Shown here piece by piece: positions 50,702-59,372 of a stretch of DNA of 64,000 nucleotides (position 1 is its first letter; each line of letters opens with the position of its first letter). Under the pieces are notes generated by a model. The model was not told the origin of the DNA. It worked only from the letters and a program-made list of their open reading frames with translations, and made no database searches. The translations under genes were made by a program, and so were the position numbers. The stretch spans positions 62,001 through 126,000 of the forward strand of contig JBGTHP010000021.1 in the NCBI GenBank assembly GCA_041746105.1. Reading direction: 5' to 3'. The stretch comes from JBFHRE01 sp041746105. GTDB lineage: Bacteria; Actinomycetota; Acidimicrobiia; Spongiisociales; ZC4RG35.

Positions 50702-51898
50702 GTGAGCATCGTCAGGATCACCCCTCCTCAGCTGCGCACGATGGAGCAGGAAGCCAGACGGACGGCGACATGGCTCGAACTGTTCTATGACCTCGCGTTC
50801 GTGGTCGCAGTGGCGGTGCTTGCCGAACGCCTGCTCGAGCACATCTCGTTCGGAAGCGCTGTGTCGTTCTTTGGCTACTTCGCACTTCTGTGGTGGTTGT
50901 GGGCCAGTCACACCTTCTACGCCGATCGCTACGACACCGACGATCTCGTATACCGGCTGCTGGCGGCAGCCCAGATGGTGGCGGTAGTTGTCCTCGCTTC
51001 TTCTCTGTCTGGGGCAACCGAATCGACGGTGGCATTCGCCTGGGGTTATGCAGCCTCCCGCTGGGTACAGCTGTTCCTATATCTCCGTGTCTATCGCCAC
51101 GTCGAAGAGACGCGCCATCTGGCACAGGGATATCTGATCGGATTTGGTAGCGCCTCCCTGATATGGACGGCGTCGGCTCTGGTAGCCGAGGAAGCAAGGT
51201 TCGTTCTCTGGGCGATCGCCCTGGCCGTGGACCTTGCTACGCCGTGGGTGATGCGACGCCAGCAGGCGAGGGTCCCGCTGGACGTGTCCCATCTCCCTGA
51301 ACGTTTTGGCCTGTTCACGATCCTGGTGTTGGGTGAATCGATCGCGGCAGTCGTCGCAGGAGTGACCCATGCAAAATGGTCGGCAGCTCACATGATCACC
51401 GCGGCGGCCGGGATCGGGGTCGCCACCGCCATCTGGTGGATGTATTTCGGCACCGCGTCGGGGAAGGTGGTTCGCAGATCGGCCGAGGTGTCTCGGACCT
51501 GGCGCCCCACCACCTGGATCTACACACATCTGCCGCTGGCAGCGGCTTTGGCGGCACTTGGCGTCGGTCTCGAAGTCGCAGTGTCGGAAGCCGGGACCGG
51601 ACGAATGGAGACGGCACCCCGCTGGTTGTTCGTGGGGGCGGCGGCGTTGTCGCTGGGTTCGATGGCCCTGATCCAGTTCGCATCGGTGAATCACGGGCCA
51701 AACGCGGCGGCGATAGCTCGCAACCGCCTGCTTGGGATCCCTGCGATCTTGCTGATCGGAGTCCTGCCGGGCTTGGAATCACAATGGGTGGCACTGGCGG
51801 TGCTCGCCATCTGCGTGGCCGAGGTCGGGGCCGACATGAAATCCTCGATCGAGTCGGTCGCTACAGAGAATCTCAGTCTCGGCGAAGAAGAGGAATAA
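50702..51898 (+). CDS. LtrA-like (low temperature requirement A) membrane protein
   Basis: 398 residues, about 11 helices. The LtrA hallmark is the first helix with WLELFYDLAFVVAVAVLAER, then HLPERFGLFTILVLGESIAA, VWWMYF-type segment and RTWRPTTWIYTHLPLAAALA. GTG 50702 or ATG 50741 may be the start. A second copy lies at 59373-60536. The transport or signalling role of the family is not established. Confidence 0.88.
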   Translation: MSIVRITPPQLRTMEQEARRTATWLELFYDLAFVVAVAVLAERLLEHISFGSAVSFFGYFALLWWLWASHTFYADRYDTDDLVYRLLAAAQMVAVVVLASSLSGATESTVAFAWGYAASRWVQLFLYLRVYRHVEETRHLAQGYLIGFGSASLIWTASALVAEEARFVLWAIALAVDLATPWVMRRQQARVPLDVSHLPERFGLFTILVLGESIAAVVAGVTHAKWSAAHMITAAAGIGVATAIWWMYFGTASGKVVRRSAEVSRTWRPTTWIYTHLPLAAALAALGVGLEVAVSEAGTGRMETAPRWLFVGAAALSLGSMALIQFASVNHGPNAAAIARNRLLGIPAILLIGVLPGLESQWVALAVLAICVAEVGADMKSSIESVATENLSLGEEEE

Positions 51899-52054
51899 CA
51901 CCCGCCGCCGACCCTCCTCGTCAGTGGCCGAAGCCGGATCGAGGACCGATTTTTCGGGCGAGCGCCTGCACCCTGAACCGATCGATCTCGGTTCTCTGCT
52001 GCACGCGAGAATCCCGCGGTGTAAGTTTGGTGGCGTTTCGGATATGGCTAGAAC

Positions 52055-52070
52055 GCCTCGGCAACGAGGC
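52055..52070 (+). promoter_or_regulatory. GNRA-loop hairpin in the leader of the secreted-protein gene
   Basis: GCCTCG-GCAA-CGAGGC is a perfect 6-bp stem closed by a GCAA tetraloop, 22 bases upstream of the start codon and just ahead of the ribosome site AGGGAGC. It could affect translation or mRNA stability. No known riboswitch class was recognised. Confidence 0.4.
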
Positions 52071-52092
52071 ATGGCAATAGGGAGCTGGGAAA

Positions 52093-53328
52093 ATGAGTGG
52101 GAGAAAACACACGCGCCGCACGGTCGTCGCGGCGCTGGTTGCGCTGACGGCCGTGCTGATACCGGCAGCAATGGCGTCGGGTTCACATGACAACACACCT
52201 ATCGCCGGAGGTGACCCTTCGGTCGTCCTCTTGACGCTGGGAGCCAAGGACGAGGTGAGCTGGCAGGGCCAGAAACAAGCCATCACCACCAGCCGAAAGA
52301 CCTGCACTGCGGTGGCTTTTGCCACGTCCCCTGCCCTTCTCAGCGTGACTGCGATCGGTGGAGTGCTCGGCGAGGTCAAGGACGGGCTGGGAGTCAAGTC
52401 GGGCAAGGATGGCAACGGTGCGTCCTGTGGCCGTGTCGACTTTGGCGAGTCGCTTTCGGTCGCACTCGGGTCGGAACTGGATGGCTACCTGATGTCCGCC
52501 ATCGACGTCGACCTGGAACTGAAGTTCGAGGCGACAGTTCGGATCACCTTCAAACATGATGGAGCCACCATCGCCACCGATACCTTTGGTGGAAAGGGAG
52601 GGCCCGACGACGGGCCAGATTCCAAGGACGGCGACAATTACCGATACTTTGCGCGTCCGTCCGACGGCGGAACTCCGCTCTACTTCGATGAAGTCGTCTT
52701 CGAGGCAGTCGCCGGTTCGTTCTCTTTGGAGGGCGGAGCGGACGGAACGACCAACGGGTCCCTTGCCTCCAACAACTCGAGCCAGTTCGAAGTAGTCGCG
52801 CTCTACGACGGCCAGATCACCTGTGGCGACGAAGTGACCATCAGCGACGCCTCGGCACCTGGAGTTGTAGCCGTCGTCACGATGCAGTCGCTCAATCTGA
52901 GCCCAGGCGATCCGAGCGGCTGGGATGCTCTCTGCGCCCAACTGAAGAACTACAACCAGAACGTGACCCCGACCTCGCTGCTGTTTGCCCCCGCGTTGGC
53001 AGGGAGCAACAGTCGGTTCACCCTCACCATCACGGCCGAGAACCAGCCGATCACCACGGGTGGTGACGGTCAGATCACCTCTCTCGTCATGGAATACAAC
53101 GACGGATCCCCCGACGCGGTTGATCAGCCGTTGCTGCCATGCGAAGCCCAACCCGTGTTTGCTCAGTCCTTCTGGGAGCAGGCGGACACCGGGCTTCTCC
53201 CTGCGGGCGAATCGGCATGCCACTACGGAGTATCGGTCACCCCGACCGGGACCGGTACGGGCGGAGTGGTCGGGACCGAGGTTTGGAAGGTCTACTTCGA
53301 GGACGACCCTGCTTTCTTGTTTCGATGA
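52093..53328 (+). CDS. Secreted protein of unknown function
   Basis: 411 residues. Signal peptide: TRRTVVAALVALTAVLIPAA followed by MASGSHDN. The mature part has strand-rich, Gly/Asp-rich sequence with several cysteines (KTCTAVAFATSP, GASCGRVDFGES, ITCGDEVTISD, LLPCEAQPVFAQ, GESACHYGVSVT) and an acidic loop GGKGGPDDGPDSKDGDNYRY that could bind Ca2+. Ribosome site AGGGAGC lies ahead of ATG 52093. Family not recognised; perhaps a surface or matrix protein. Confidence 0.75.
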   Translation: MSGRKHTRRTVVAALVALTAVLIPAAMASGSHDNTPIAGGDPSVVLLTLGAKDEVSWQGQKQAITTSRKTCTAVAFATSPALLSVTAIGGVLGEVKDGLGVKSGKDGNGASCGRVDFGESLSVALGSELDGYLMSAIDVDLELKFEATVRITFKHDGATIATDTFGGKGGPDDGPDSKDGDNYRYFARPSDGGTPLYFDEVVFEAVAGSFSLEGGADGTTNGSLASNNSSQFEVVALYDGQITCGDEVTISDASAPGVVAVVTMQSLNLSPGDPSGWDALCAQLKNYNQNVTPTSLLFAPALAGSNSRFTLTITAENQPITTGGDGQITSLVMEYNDGSPDAVDQPLLPCEAQPVFAQSFWEQADTGLLPAGESACHYGVSVTPTGTGTGGVVGTEVWKVYFEDDPAFLFR

Positions 53329-53336
53329 TCGAAGGG

Positions 53337-56300
53337 TCAGGCCGGCTGATTAGCGGCTACCCCCAACAACTCACCGAGAGCTTGGAGGCGAGCTACGTCG
53401 CCGGGGTCGGGATCAGTCCCGGCCCCGTCGGCTAGCGCGACTCGTGCCTGGCGGATGAGCCGCTCCTCATAGAGGTTGTTGGATTCGATTGCCGACGCCA
53501 GCCCCGAATCGAACACCTCTACGGCCGCGGCGCCGTCCCCCTGGCTGCTGCAGGCATACCCTCGAATCCGGGCCAGACCGGGGGTCGATCTGATCACGGC
53601 ATCGTCCACATGGTGCTCATATCTTTGGATCACTTCCAGAGCGGCCCCCGGATTGCCGGCCTGGACCAGAGCATCGCCCAGACTGACAGCCGTTTCGGCG
53701 GTCCAGGCCGTCCCACTCCCTCCGAGTTGGGCCTCGAGGAGCCCGGTCAGCTGCTCAACTGCCCGATCGACCTCTCCCAAACCCAGTCTGGCCCTTGATT
53801 CCTGCAGGCCGACGAAAGGAAGGTAGTGGGGGGCTTTGGATGCCTCGAGAATCCTTCTGGCTTGTTCCAGGAACGAAACAGCTTCCTCGTATTTTCTCTG
53901 GCCTACCAGAACCTCGGCGATGTTGGCTCTGGTCACCGCAGCCTCCGAAACGTTGCCAGAACGCTCGGCGGCGTCGAGGCTTTCTCGATACCATCCAACC
54001 GCTTCGTCCCATCTGCCCTCGAGATAGGCGAAGGCACCCATGTTGTTCATGACACCAACGCTTCTCTCGATGAAACCAAGCCGCTGGTAGATCTTGATCG
54101 CCTCGCGCCCGTTGCGCGGTTCCTGGCGTCCGAGGGCAAAGTTGGCCCAATCGAGGATCCCGTAAGCGCGCGCCAACGCCTCCTCCTCATCCGACGATCG
54201 GGCGCGTTCGACCGCGGCCGTGGCGACGGCCAGCGCTTTTACCGGATTGCCGGCAGCGGCATGGATGCTTGCCTCGTAGGCTTCGAGCCGGGCGAGGGCA
54301 CCCGCCTCCGCTTTCAACTCGGTCGGCCCCAGCTTCTTGCGCCCCATCGTAAGAGCTCGTTTCGCCTGCGAGAGGTTGCCGGAGGAGAACCAGGCTCGGG
54401 CCCGCCTGAGGAGGATCTCGGCCGCAGGCACCCTATCGTCTCCGACCGATCTCAACGCTCGGCTGTAGGCATCGCGCGCCGCCTCGTAGAGTCCGGCCAG
54501 ATCCTGCACCTCACCGAGCCGGGTCCAGATCTCGGCCACCTCCTCCGATCCCACGTTCTCAAGATGGCCGACAGCATCAATCGCGTTCCGATAGTGGGTG
54601 GCGGCATCGGTATTGGCGTACGCAGCCTTGGCCTTGTCGGCTGCCATTCTCGAGTAGTGCCACGCCTTGTCGTAGGTGGCGGCGAGTGAGAAGTGTGTGG
54701 CCAGAGACTCTGCCACCGCCGCGGGATCGTCGCCGGCGAGACGCTCGATCACATCTCCGGCCGTGGCGTGGAGTTCGCGGCGCCGTCTATACGAAAGCCC
54801 CTCATACGCGACGTCGTGTGCTACCGCGTGGCGGAAGCGCAACCGTTCTGCCCCGTCGGCGTCGATGAACCGGCCAAGCTCTTTCTCGGTGGCGTCGTCG
54901 ATCGCAATCCCCGCTGCCGCCAAAAGTTCATCGAGCACCACTCGGCGAAAACTGCGGCCAAGGACGGACGAGTACCGCAGGAGTTGGCGCGTGAGCGGGC
55001 GGAGAGTGTCGATCTCGTAGGAAACCACTGCGTCGAGTGACTCGGGAAGCTGATCCACGTTGCCGGTTTCGCGGATCATCTTGAGTATTTCGGACAGGAA
55101 GAGAGGGTTACCCCCGGCGCGGGCGACCACCGCGGCGAGTACGTGAGGACGCAGGGGAGCTGCCGCCGTGGCCTGGAGGGCGATAGAGCGAACCGCATCA
55201 TCGGACAGTGGCCGCAAGACCACTTCGTCGCCGAGAGGGTCGAACTGGGTCCGTTCCCTGCGGGCGGTGAATATGACGGTCCAGGGGCGGGTTTCGGCAG
55301 CCTGACCCAGCCGTCGCAGGAGCGCGATCGACGACTCGTCCATCCAGTGGCCGTCTTCTGCCAGTGCCGCGAACGGACCCGTGTTGATCTTCGAAAGAAG
55401 GTCGATGACGACGTCGGCTATGCGGTCGGGACGAAACCGAGGATCGATATCGACGGTGTGCTCGTTGTCCGGCACGTCGATCTGGGTGACCGACCCGAAC
55501 AACGGAAGCGCCCATTGCAGATCAGGGCAAAGACGACGGATCGCCTTGCTGAGGGCAGGGACCATCTCCGCCTGAGGTCCCCGAGTGACTCCCAGCATGT
55601 TCCGCAAAGGGTCACGAAATGCCCAGTAGGCGCTGTGAACTCCGTTTGGCTCTGCCTGCACCATGAGGGTGGCAAGCCCGGGGCACCCGCCGAGCACCTC
55701 GGCGATCAGGCGGCTCTTGCCGAGCCCGGTGTCGCCGGTGATGGTCATCATTCCGCCAGTGCCGACTTGAGCGCAGGTGGTGACGACGGCGACGATCATC
55801 TGCAGCTCCGGTTCGCGCCCGGCAAACGGAAGTTCGTGTCTTGCCTCTTGGGTGCGAATGCCTTTTTCCTCATATACGTCGTAGGCGAGGACCGGTTTGT
55901 CTTTTCCTTTGACGTGGAACGGCTCCAGCGCCTCGGTCCGGAACAGCGTTGAGGACAGATCAAGAGCGGATGGCGAGGAATAAACGGTTCCGGGCTGAGC
56001 CGCAGCCATCAGCCGCGCCGCCAGATTGACGGTGTCGCCCATCACGGTGTAGGTCCTGCGGAACTCGTTGCCGACGTCACCGGCAAAGACATGGCCTCGA
56101 TTGACACCGATCCGAACCTCTAGATCGAGACCGGCATCGACGATTCGTCGGGCGGCCCGAAGCATGCGGCCTTCATCGTCTGGCTGACTCGCGGGAACAC
56201 CGGCCGCCAGTATCAGTTTCCCGCCATCGGTATCGATATCGGAGGCGAGGAACGTGATCGACTCGTCATCGGCCGCATCCTGAACTGCACTGACCAATCG

Positions 56301-57116
56301 ATCTAGGGCTTCGCCCACCCTCTCGGGGCCTTGCTCTGCGAGGAGCCGATCGATCCCCTTGAATTTCACGAAGCCCACCGTTGCCATCCGGTGTTCTGAC
56401 TCCCCGATGCCTGCGATCAGATGATCGCGAAGGGCAGCCGGCACCAAAACAGAGAGTTCGGCGTTGGTGCGGTCGGGACGGGTCGATACTCCCGGCAGCG
56501 GGTGCGCGATCTTCTGCTTGCGGAGAAGCCAGCCTCCGCCCTTGCGCTCCCCGATGAAGTCCTTGGGCACGAGGGCACGCACCGTCTCGCTGACCACGAT
56601 CTCTCCCGCATCGGCCGCCGCTTCCATCTCGGTCGTGGTCGATGCGGTCGGGCCGGTGATGATCAATTCGCGATGCGACTTTCCCACCAGAAAGAAGTCG
56701 GCTTCGCCGGTGTGAACGCCTGATGACATCTTGAGATTGATCCGGCCCACCGACGTTGGCTCCTTGGAGGCGTCGCGCAGAACGGTCCGCATCTCGACTG
56801 CGGCCGTGCAGGCTTGCATTACGGAGTCCTCCGATTCGAACATCAACAGAAGGGCGTCACCTCCGAATTTGAGCAGCGACCCCCCTCTGGCGAAGACGGC
56901 ATCGAGCATCCTCCCGAAAACTCGGTTCAACACCGACGTCAGCTCCTCGGCTCCGATCCTCCCCTTTTCCGCCAAACGTTCCGAGAGGTGGGTGAACCCA
57001 GAGATGTCGACGAATAAGAGCGACCCGGTTACCGGTTGCCAGGAAGCACACGTTGAGGAACTGTCCCACTCCGACGCGATCCGGGGCACAAACGGGGCGA
57101 GGTGTGAGTCCGTCAT
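53337..57116 (-). CDS. Tandem class III adenylyl cyclase domains, AAA ATPase and TPR-like repeats (sAC-like regulator)
   Basis: 1259 residues. Cyclase domain 1 (about 30-185) keeps both metal Asp residues: LLFVDISGFTHLSERL (D37) and LLKFGGDALLLMFE (D87), but lacks the NxxxR element. Domain 2 (about 230-415) has lost the first Asp (VGFVKFKGIDRLL) yet keeps TVMGDTVNLAARL. The two halves thus complement each other, as in soluble adenylyl cyclase. An AAA module (Walker A TITGDTGLGKSRLIAEVL, then LAEDGHWMDESS) and a long TPR-like helical C terminus follow. Probably makes cAMP under control of the ATPase/TPR part; a cNMP-binding kinase lies 5 kb away. Confidence 0.9.
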   Translation of the reverse strand: MTDSHLAPFVPRIASEWDSSSTCASWQPVTGSLLFVDISGFTHLSERLAEKGRIGAEELTSVLNRVFGRMLDAVFARGGSLLKFGGDALLLMFESEDSVMQACTAAVEMRTVLRDASKEPTSVGRINLKMSSGVHTGEADFFLVGKSHRELIITGPTASTTTEMEAAADAGEIVVSETVRALVPKDFIGERKGGGWLLRKQKIAHPLPGVSTRPDRTNAELSVLVPAALRDHLIAGIGESEHRMATVGFVKFKGIDRLLAEQGPERVGEALDRLVSAVQDAADDESITFLASDIDTDGGKLILAAGVPASQPDDEGRMLRAARRIVDAGLDLEVRIGVNRGHVFAGDVGNEFRRTYTVMGDTVNLAARLMAAAQPGTVYSSPSALDLSSTLFRTEALEPFHVKGKDKPVLAYDVYEEKGIRTQEARHELPFAGREPELQMIVAVVTTCAQVGTGGMMTITGDTGLGKSRLIAEVLGGCPGLATLMVQAEPNGVHSAYWAFRDPLRNMLGVTRGPQAEMVPALSKAIRRLCPDLQWALPLFGSVTQIDVPDNEHTVDIDPRFRPDRIADVVIDLLSKINTGPFAALAEDGHWMDESSIALLRRLGQAAETRPWTVIFTARRERTQFDPLGDEVVLRPLSDDAVRSIALQATAAAPLRPHVLAAVVARAGGNPLFLSEILKMIRETGNVDQLPESLDAVVSYEIDTLRPLTRQLLRYSSVLGRSFRRVVLDELLAAAGIAIDDATEKELGRFIDADGAERLRFRHAVAHDVAYEGLSYRRRRELHATAGDVIERLAGDDPAAVAESLATHFSLAATYDKAWHYSRMAADKAKAAYANTDAATHYRNAIDAVGHLENVGSEEVAEIWTRLGEVQDLAGLYEAARDAYSRALRSVGDDRVPAAEILLRRARAWFSSGNLSQAKRALTMGRKKLGPTELKAEAGALARLEAYEASIHAAAGNPVKALAVATAAVERARSSDEEEALARAYGILDWANFALGRQEPRNGREAIKIYQRLGFIERSVGVMNNMGAFAYLEGRWDEAVGWYRESLDAAERSGNVSEAAVTRANIAEVLVGQRKYEEAVSFLEQARRILEASKAPHYLPFVGLQESRARLGLGEVDRAVEQLTGLLEAQLGGSGTAWTAETAVSLGDALVQAGNPGAALEVIQRYEHHVDDAVIRSTPGLARIRGYACSSQGDGAAAVEVFDSGLASAIESNNLYEERLIRQARVALADGAGTDPDPGDVARLQALGELLGVAANQPA

Positions 57117-57256
57117 CGCCCGACCTGGTATTCCACCGATTTGGTTGAGCCACAGGTCGATCTCACGCGCCAGAGGCTAAACCGGTCAGCCCTGTTCGGG
57201 GACCGGTCGCCGAACATCCTGCGATTCCTGGCGTCAAGATTGATGGTCTTCTCAGC

Positions 57257-57293
57257 TTGACAACAGTTAGCCGATTGGCTTATAGTTAGCCGT
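57257..57293 (+). promoter_or_regulatory. Promoter and likely ArsR operator of the arsR operon; leaderless transcript predicted
   Basis: TTGACA (57257-57262), 18 bases, TATAGT (57281-57286) form a near-consensus housekeeping promoter. A start about 7 bases after the -10 would fall at the ATG (57294), so the mRNA would have almost no leader. AGTTAGCCG occurs twice (57265-57273, 57284-57292), and TTAGCCGATTGGCTTA is an imperfect palindrome over the spacer, a good site for autorepression. Confidence 0.65.
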
Positions 57294-57650
57294 ATGGCGA
57301 AGCTAATGGAAGCCCACACACGACCGGAACGAGTGTTTGCGGCGCTGGCCGACCCCACCCGGCTGGCAATTGTCGAACATCTCACCCAGGGGGAGGCGAC
57401 GGTGGGAACCGTGGCCGCCCCTCACGACATGGCGCTCCCTTCTATCTCCAAACACCTCAAAGTGCTGGAGAACGCCGGGTTGATCACCCGACGGGTGGTG
57501 GGCAGGGAGCATTGGTTGCGGTTGGCTCCCGACGGCTTCCGCACGGCTACCGAATGGTTCGCCCACTATCAGCAGTTCTGGAGTAAATCGATCGACCGGC
57601 TCGAGTCATTGCTCACCCAACTGGAATCCGAGAAAGGAACCAACCCATGA
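57294..57650 (+). CDS. ArsR-family transcriptional regulator
   Basis: 118 residues, one winged helix: VFAALADPTRLAIVEHLTQG, then EATVGTVAAPHDMALPSISK, HLKVLENAGLITRRVVGREH. No Cys metal-site motif (ELCVCDL) is present, so it belongs to the ArsR members paired with SRPBCC proteins. It overlaps the next gene by 4 bases. It probably represses its own operon through the repeats at the promoter. Confidence 0.92.
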   Translation: MAKLMEAHTRPERVFAALADPTRLAIVEHLTQGEATVGTVAAPHDMALPSISKHLKVLENAGLITRRVVGREHWLRLAPDGFRTATEWFAHYQQFWSKSIDRLESLLTQLESEKGTNP

Positions 57651-58075
57651 CCACACAGGACCTTCTGGTCTCGATCGACCGGGTGCTGCCCGCCTCCCCC
57701 GAGGATGTTTATCGGGCCCTGACCACACCTGAATTGTTCGCTCGGTGGATGGGGCCGGAAGGCTCCGACGTCACCGTCGAAGAGATGACACTCACCCTCG
57801 GCGGGAAGTTCTCTCTCCTGGTGGTGATGCCGGGAATGGGCGAGTTCCGCCTCTACGGCTTCTACGAAGAAATTGAACCACCTCGCCGTCTGGTCCACAG
57901 CTGGGCGCTCGAAGGCGAGGACGAGATCTCGACGGTGGTCTTCGAACTCGAGCCGCACGGAGACGAAACCCGGCTCTTGCTCACCCACCATGGATTGACA
58001 TCCCCAGAGGACGTCGCCCAGAACGACGGTGGCTGGAACCACCAGCTCGACCGCCTGGAAAAACTCTTCATCTGA
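57647..58075 (+). CDS. SRPBCC (AHSA1-like) domain protein
   Basis: 142 residues. Opening SIDRVLPASPEDVYRALTTP, then ELFARWMGPEGSDVTVEEMT, GKFSLLVVMPGMGEFRLYGF, and ending LTHHGLTSPEDVAQNDGGW. This is the AHSA1/CalC-like hydrophobic-ligand fold found very often next to such ArsR regulators. The ligand is unknown. Confidence 0.9.
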   Translation: MTTQDLLVSIDRVLPASPEDVYRALTTPELFARWMGPEGSDVTVEEMTLTLGGKFSLLVVMPGMGEFRLYGFYEEIEPPRRLVHSWALEGEDEISTVVFELEPHGDETRLLLTHHGLTSPEDVAQNDGGWNHQLDRLEKLFI

Positions 58076-58117
58076 ACACCGGGCATCTCCCGGCCCCTAT
58101 CGAAAGGTTCGATTCCC

Positions 58118-58618
58118 ATGCCCCTGGCTACGCCTATGTCCAAACCCGGTTTCTGGCCTCGAGCCACCTCCGTCACCCTGTTCTTGTGGGGTCTACTCCA
58201 CATCGTCGGGGGAGGAGCGCTTATGGCTCTCGGAGCCTCCGATCCGGCTGCCGGGCTCAAGTCGCTTGGCTCGGCCAAAGCGCTTCCACCCGACCCCGGT
58301 GAGGTGGTTGGGGCCTTGATCGGGTTTCACGGCCTCAACCTGGCTTTTGCCGGGGTGGCCGTCACCGCCCTGGCGGTCTGGGCTTGGCGCTCCTGGCCCC
58401 GAGGAGTCCCGACCGGGGTGGCGATCGCCACCGCCGCCGACATCGGGTTGATCTTCTACCTACTCGGGCCTGGCCATATGAAGATCACCGACGGGTTGTG
58501 GGGACCACTGCTGCTGGTGCTCGCCGCACTCGGCTGGGCGCTTTCGAGCACTCAGCCCGAGACCACCTCCCAACCGCTTGTCAGCCACCAACGCGCTCCA
58601 GAAAGGAAAAAACCATGA
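58118..58618 (+). CDS. Four-TM membrane protein of the arsR operon (unknown)
   Basis: 166 residues with helices at about 17-37 (VTLFLWGLLHIVGGGALMAL), 65-85 (ALIGFHGLNLAFAGVAVTAL), 95-115 and 125-145. It has a His in each of the first two helices. GAAAGG lies ahead of ATG 58118. Its stop overlaps the SDR start. Family not recognised. Confidence 0.75.
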   Translation: MPLATPMSKPGFWPRATSVTLFLWGLLHIVGGGALMALGASDPAAGLKSLGSAKALPPDPGEVVGALIGFHGLNLAFAGVAVTALAVWAWRSWPRGVPTGVAIATAADIGLIFYLLGPGHMKITDGLWGPLLLVLAALGWALSSTQPETTSQPLVSHQRAPERKKP

Positions 58619-59365
58619 ACACACTCGAAGGAAAGGTGGCGCACCGGAGCCGGTCAAGGGATCGGACAGGGGATCGCCTATGCCCTCGCCGCCGAAGGGG
58701 CGGCGGTGGCGGTGGCCGGAAGGACCGCCTCCAAACTCGAAACCACCGTCGCCGAAATCGAATTCAGGGGCGGGAAGGCGATCGCGGTCACATGCGACGT
58801 GACCTCATCCGACGACATCGAGAACGCAGTGGCCATCACCGTGGCCGAACTGGGCGGGCTCGCCGTTCTCGTAAACAACGCTCAGGAATTCAACTTCGGG
58901 ACCATTCTCGACATCCCGCTCGAATCCTTCGAGGCAGGCTGGCGTTCGGGTCCGCTGGCCACCCTGTTGTTCATGCGCGCCGCCCATCAGCACCTACATG
59001 GCGATGGTGTGGTCGTCAACGTGTCCTCGAGCGCCGCCGTAGACACCGGCATCGCCGGGGTCGGTGCCTACAGCGCTGCCAAGAGCGCCATCGAGAGTCT
59101 GAGCCGGGCGGCGGCGGTGGAGTGGGCGAACGACGGCATTCGGGTCAACACCTTGATCCCGCTGGCGTTGACACCGGCGGTCGAGGCCGTGTTCGAACAC
59201 AACCCGGGCCTGCACGAACACATGGCTTCGCAGGTTCCGTTGGGCCGCCTCGGAGACCCCGAGAAGGACATCGGCCCGGCCGTGGCCTTCCTGTGCGGTC
59301 CCGGGGCGGGGTTCATGACCGGAACCACCCTTTCGGTGGACGGCGGCACCGTCCGACTGCGCTAA
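58615..59365 (+). pseudogene. Short-chain dehydrogenase/reductase with a frameshift in the NAD-binding motif
   Basis: The ATG at 58615 (ATGA overlap) begins MNTLEGKVA, and then the frame is lost. From 58643 the next frame reads TGAGQGIGQGIAYALAAEGA, the usual nucleotide-binding motif, and continues to VDGGTVRLR. Catalytic YxxxK is AYSAAKSAIES, with VNVSSSAA before it. Comparison with normal SDR sequence (KVALVTGAG) suggests five bases are missing between GTGGCGC and ACCGG. Either the gene is broken, or translation restarts at 58706 (GTG) to give a form without the Rossmann motif, or the assembly is wrong. Confidence 0.8.
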
Positions 59366-59372
59366 CCCCTGC

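Noticed and set aside
51899..52092. Known riboswitch (c-di-GMP, c-di-AMP or cobalamin) ahead of the secreted-protein gene
   Set aside because: Apart from the GCAA hairpin, none of the conserved core sequences of these classes could be found.
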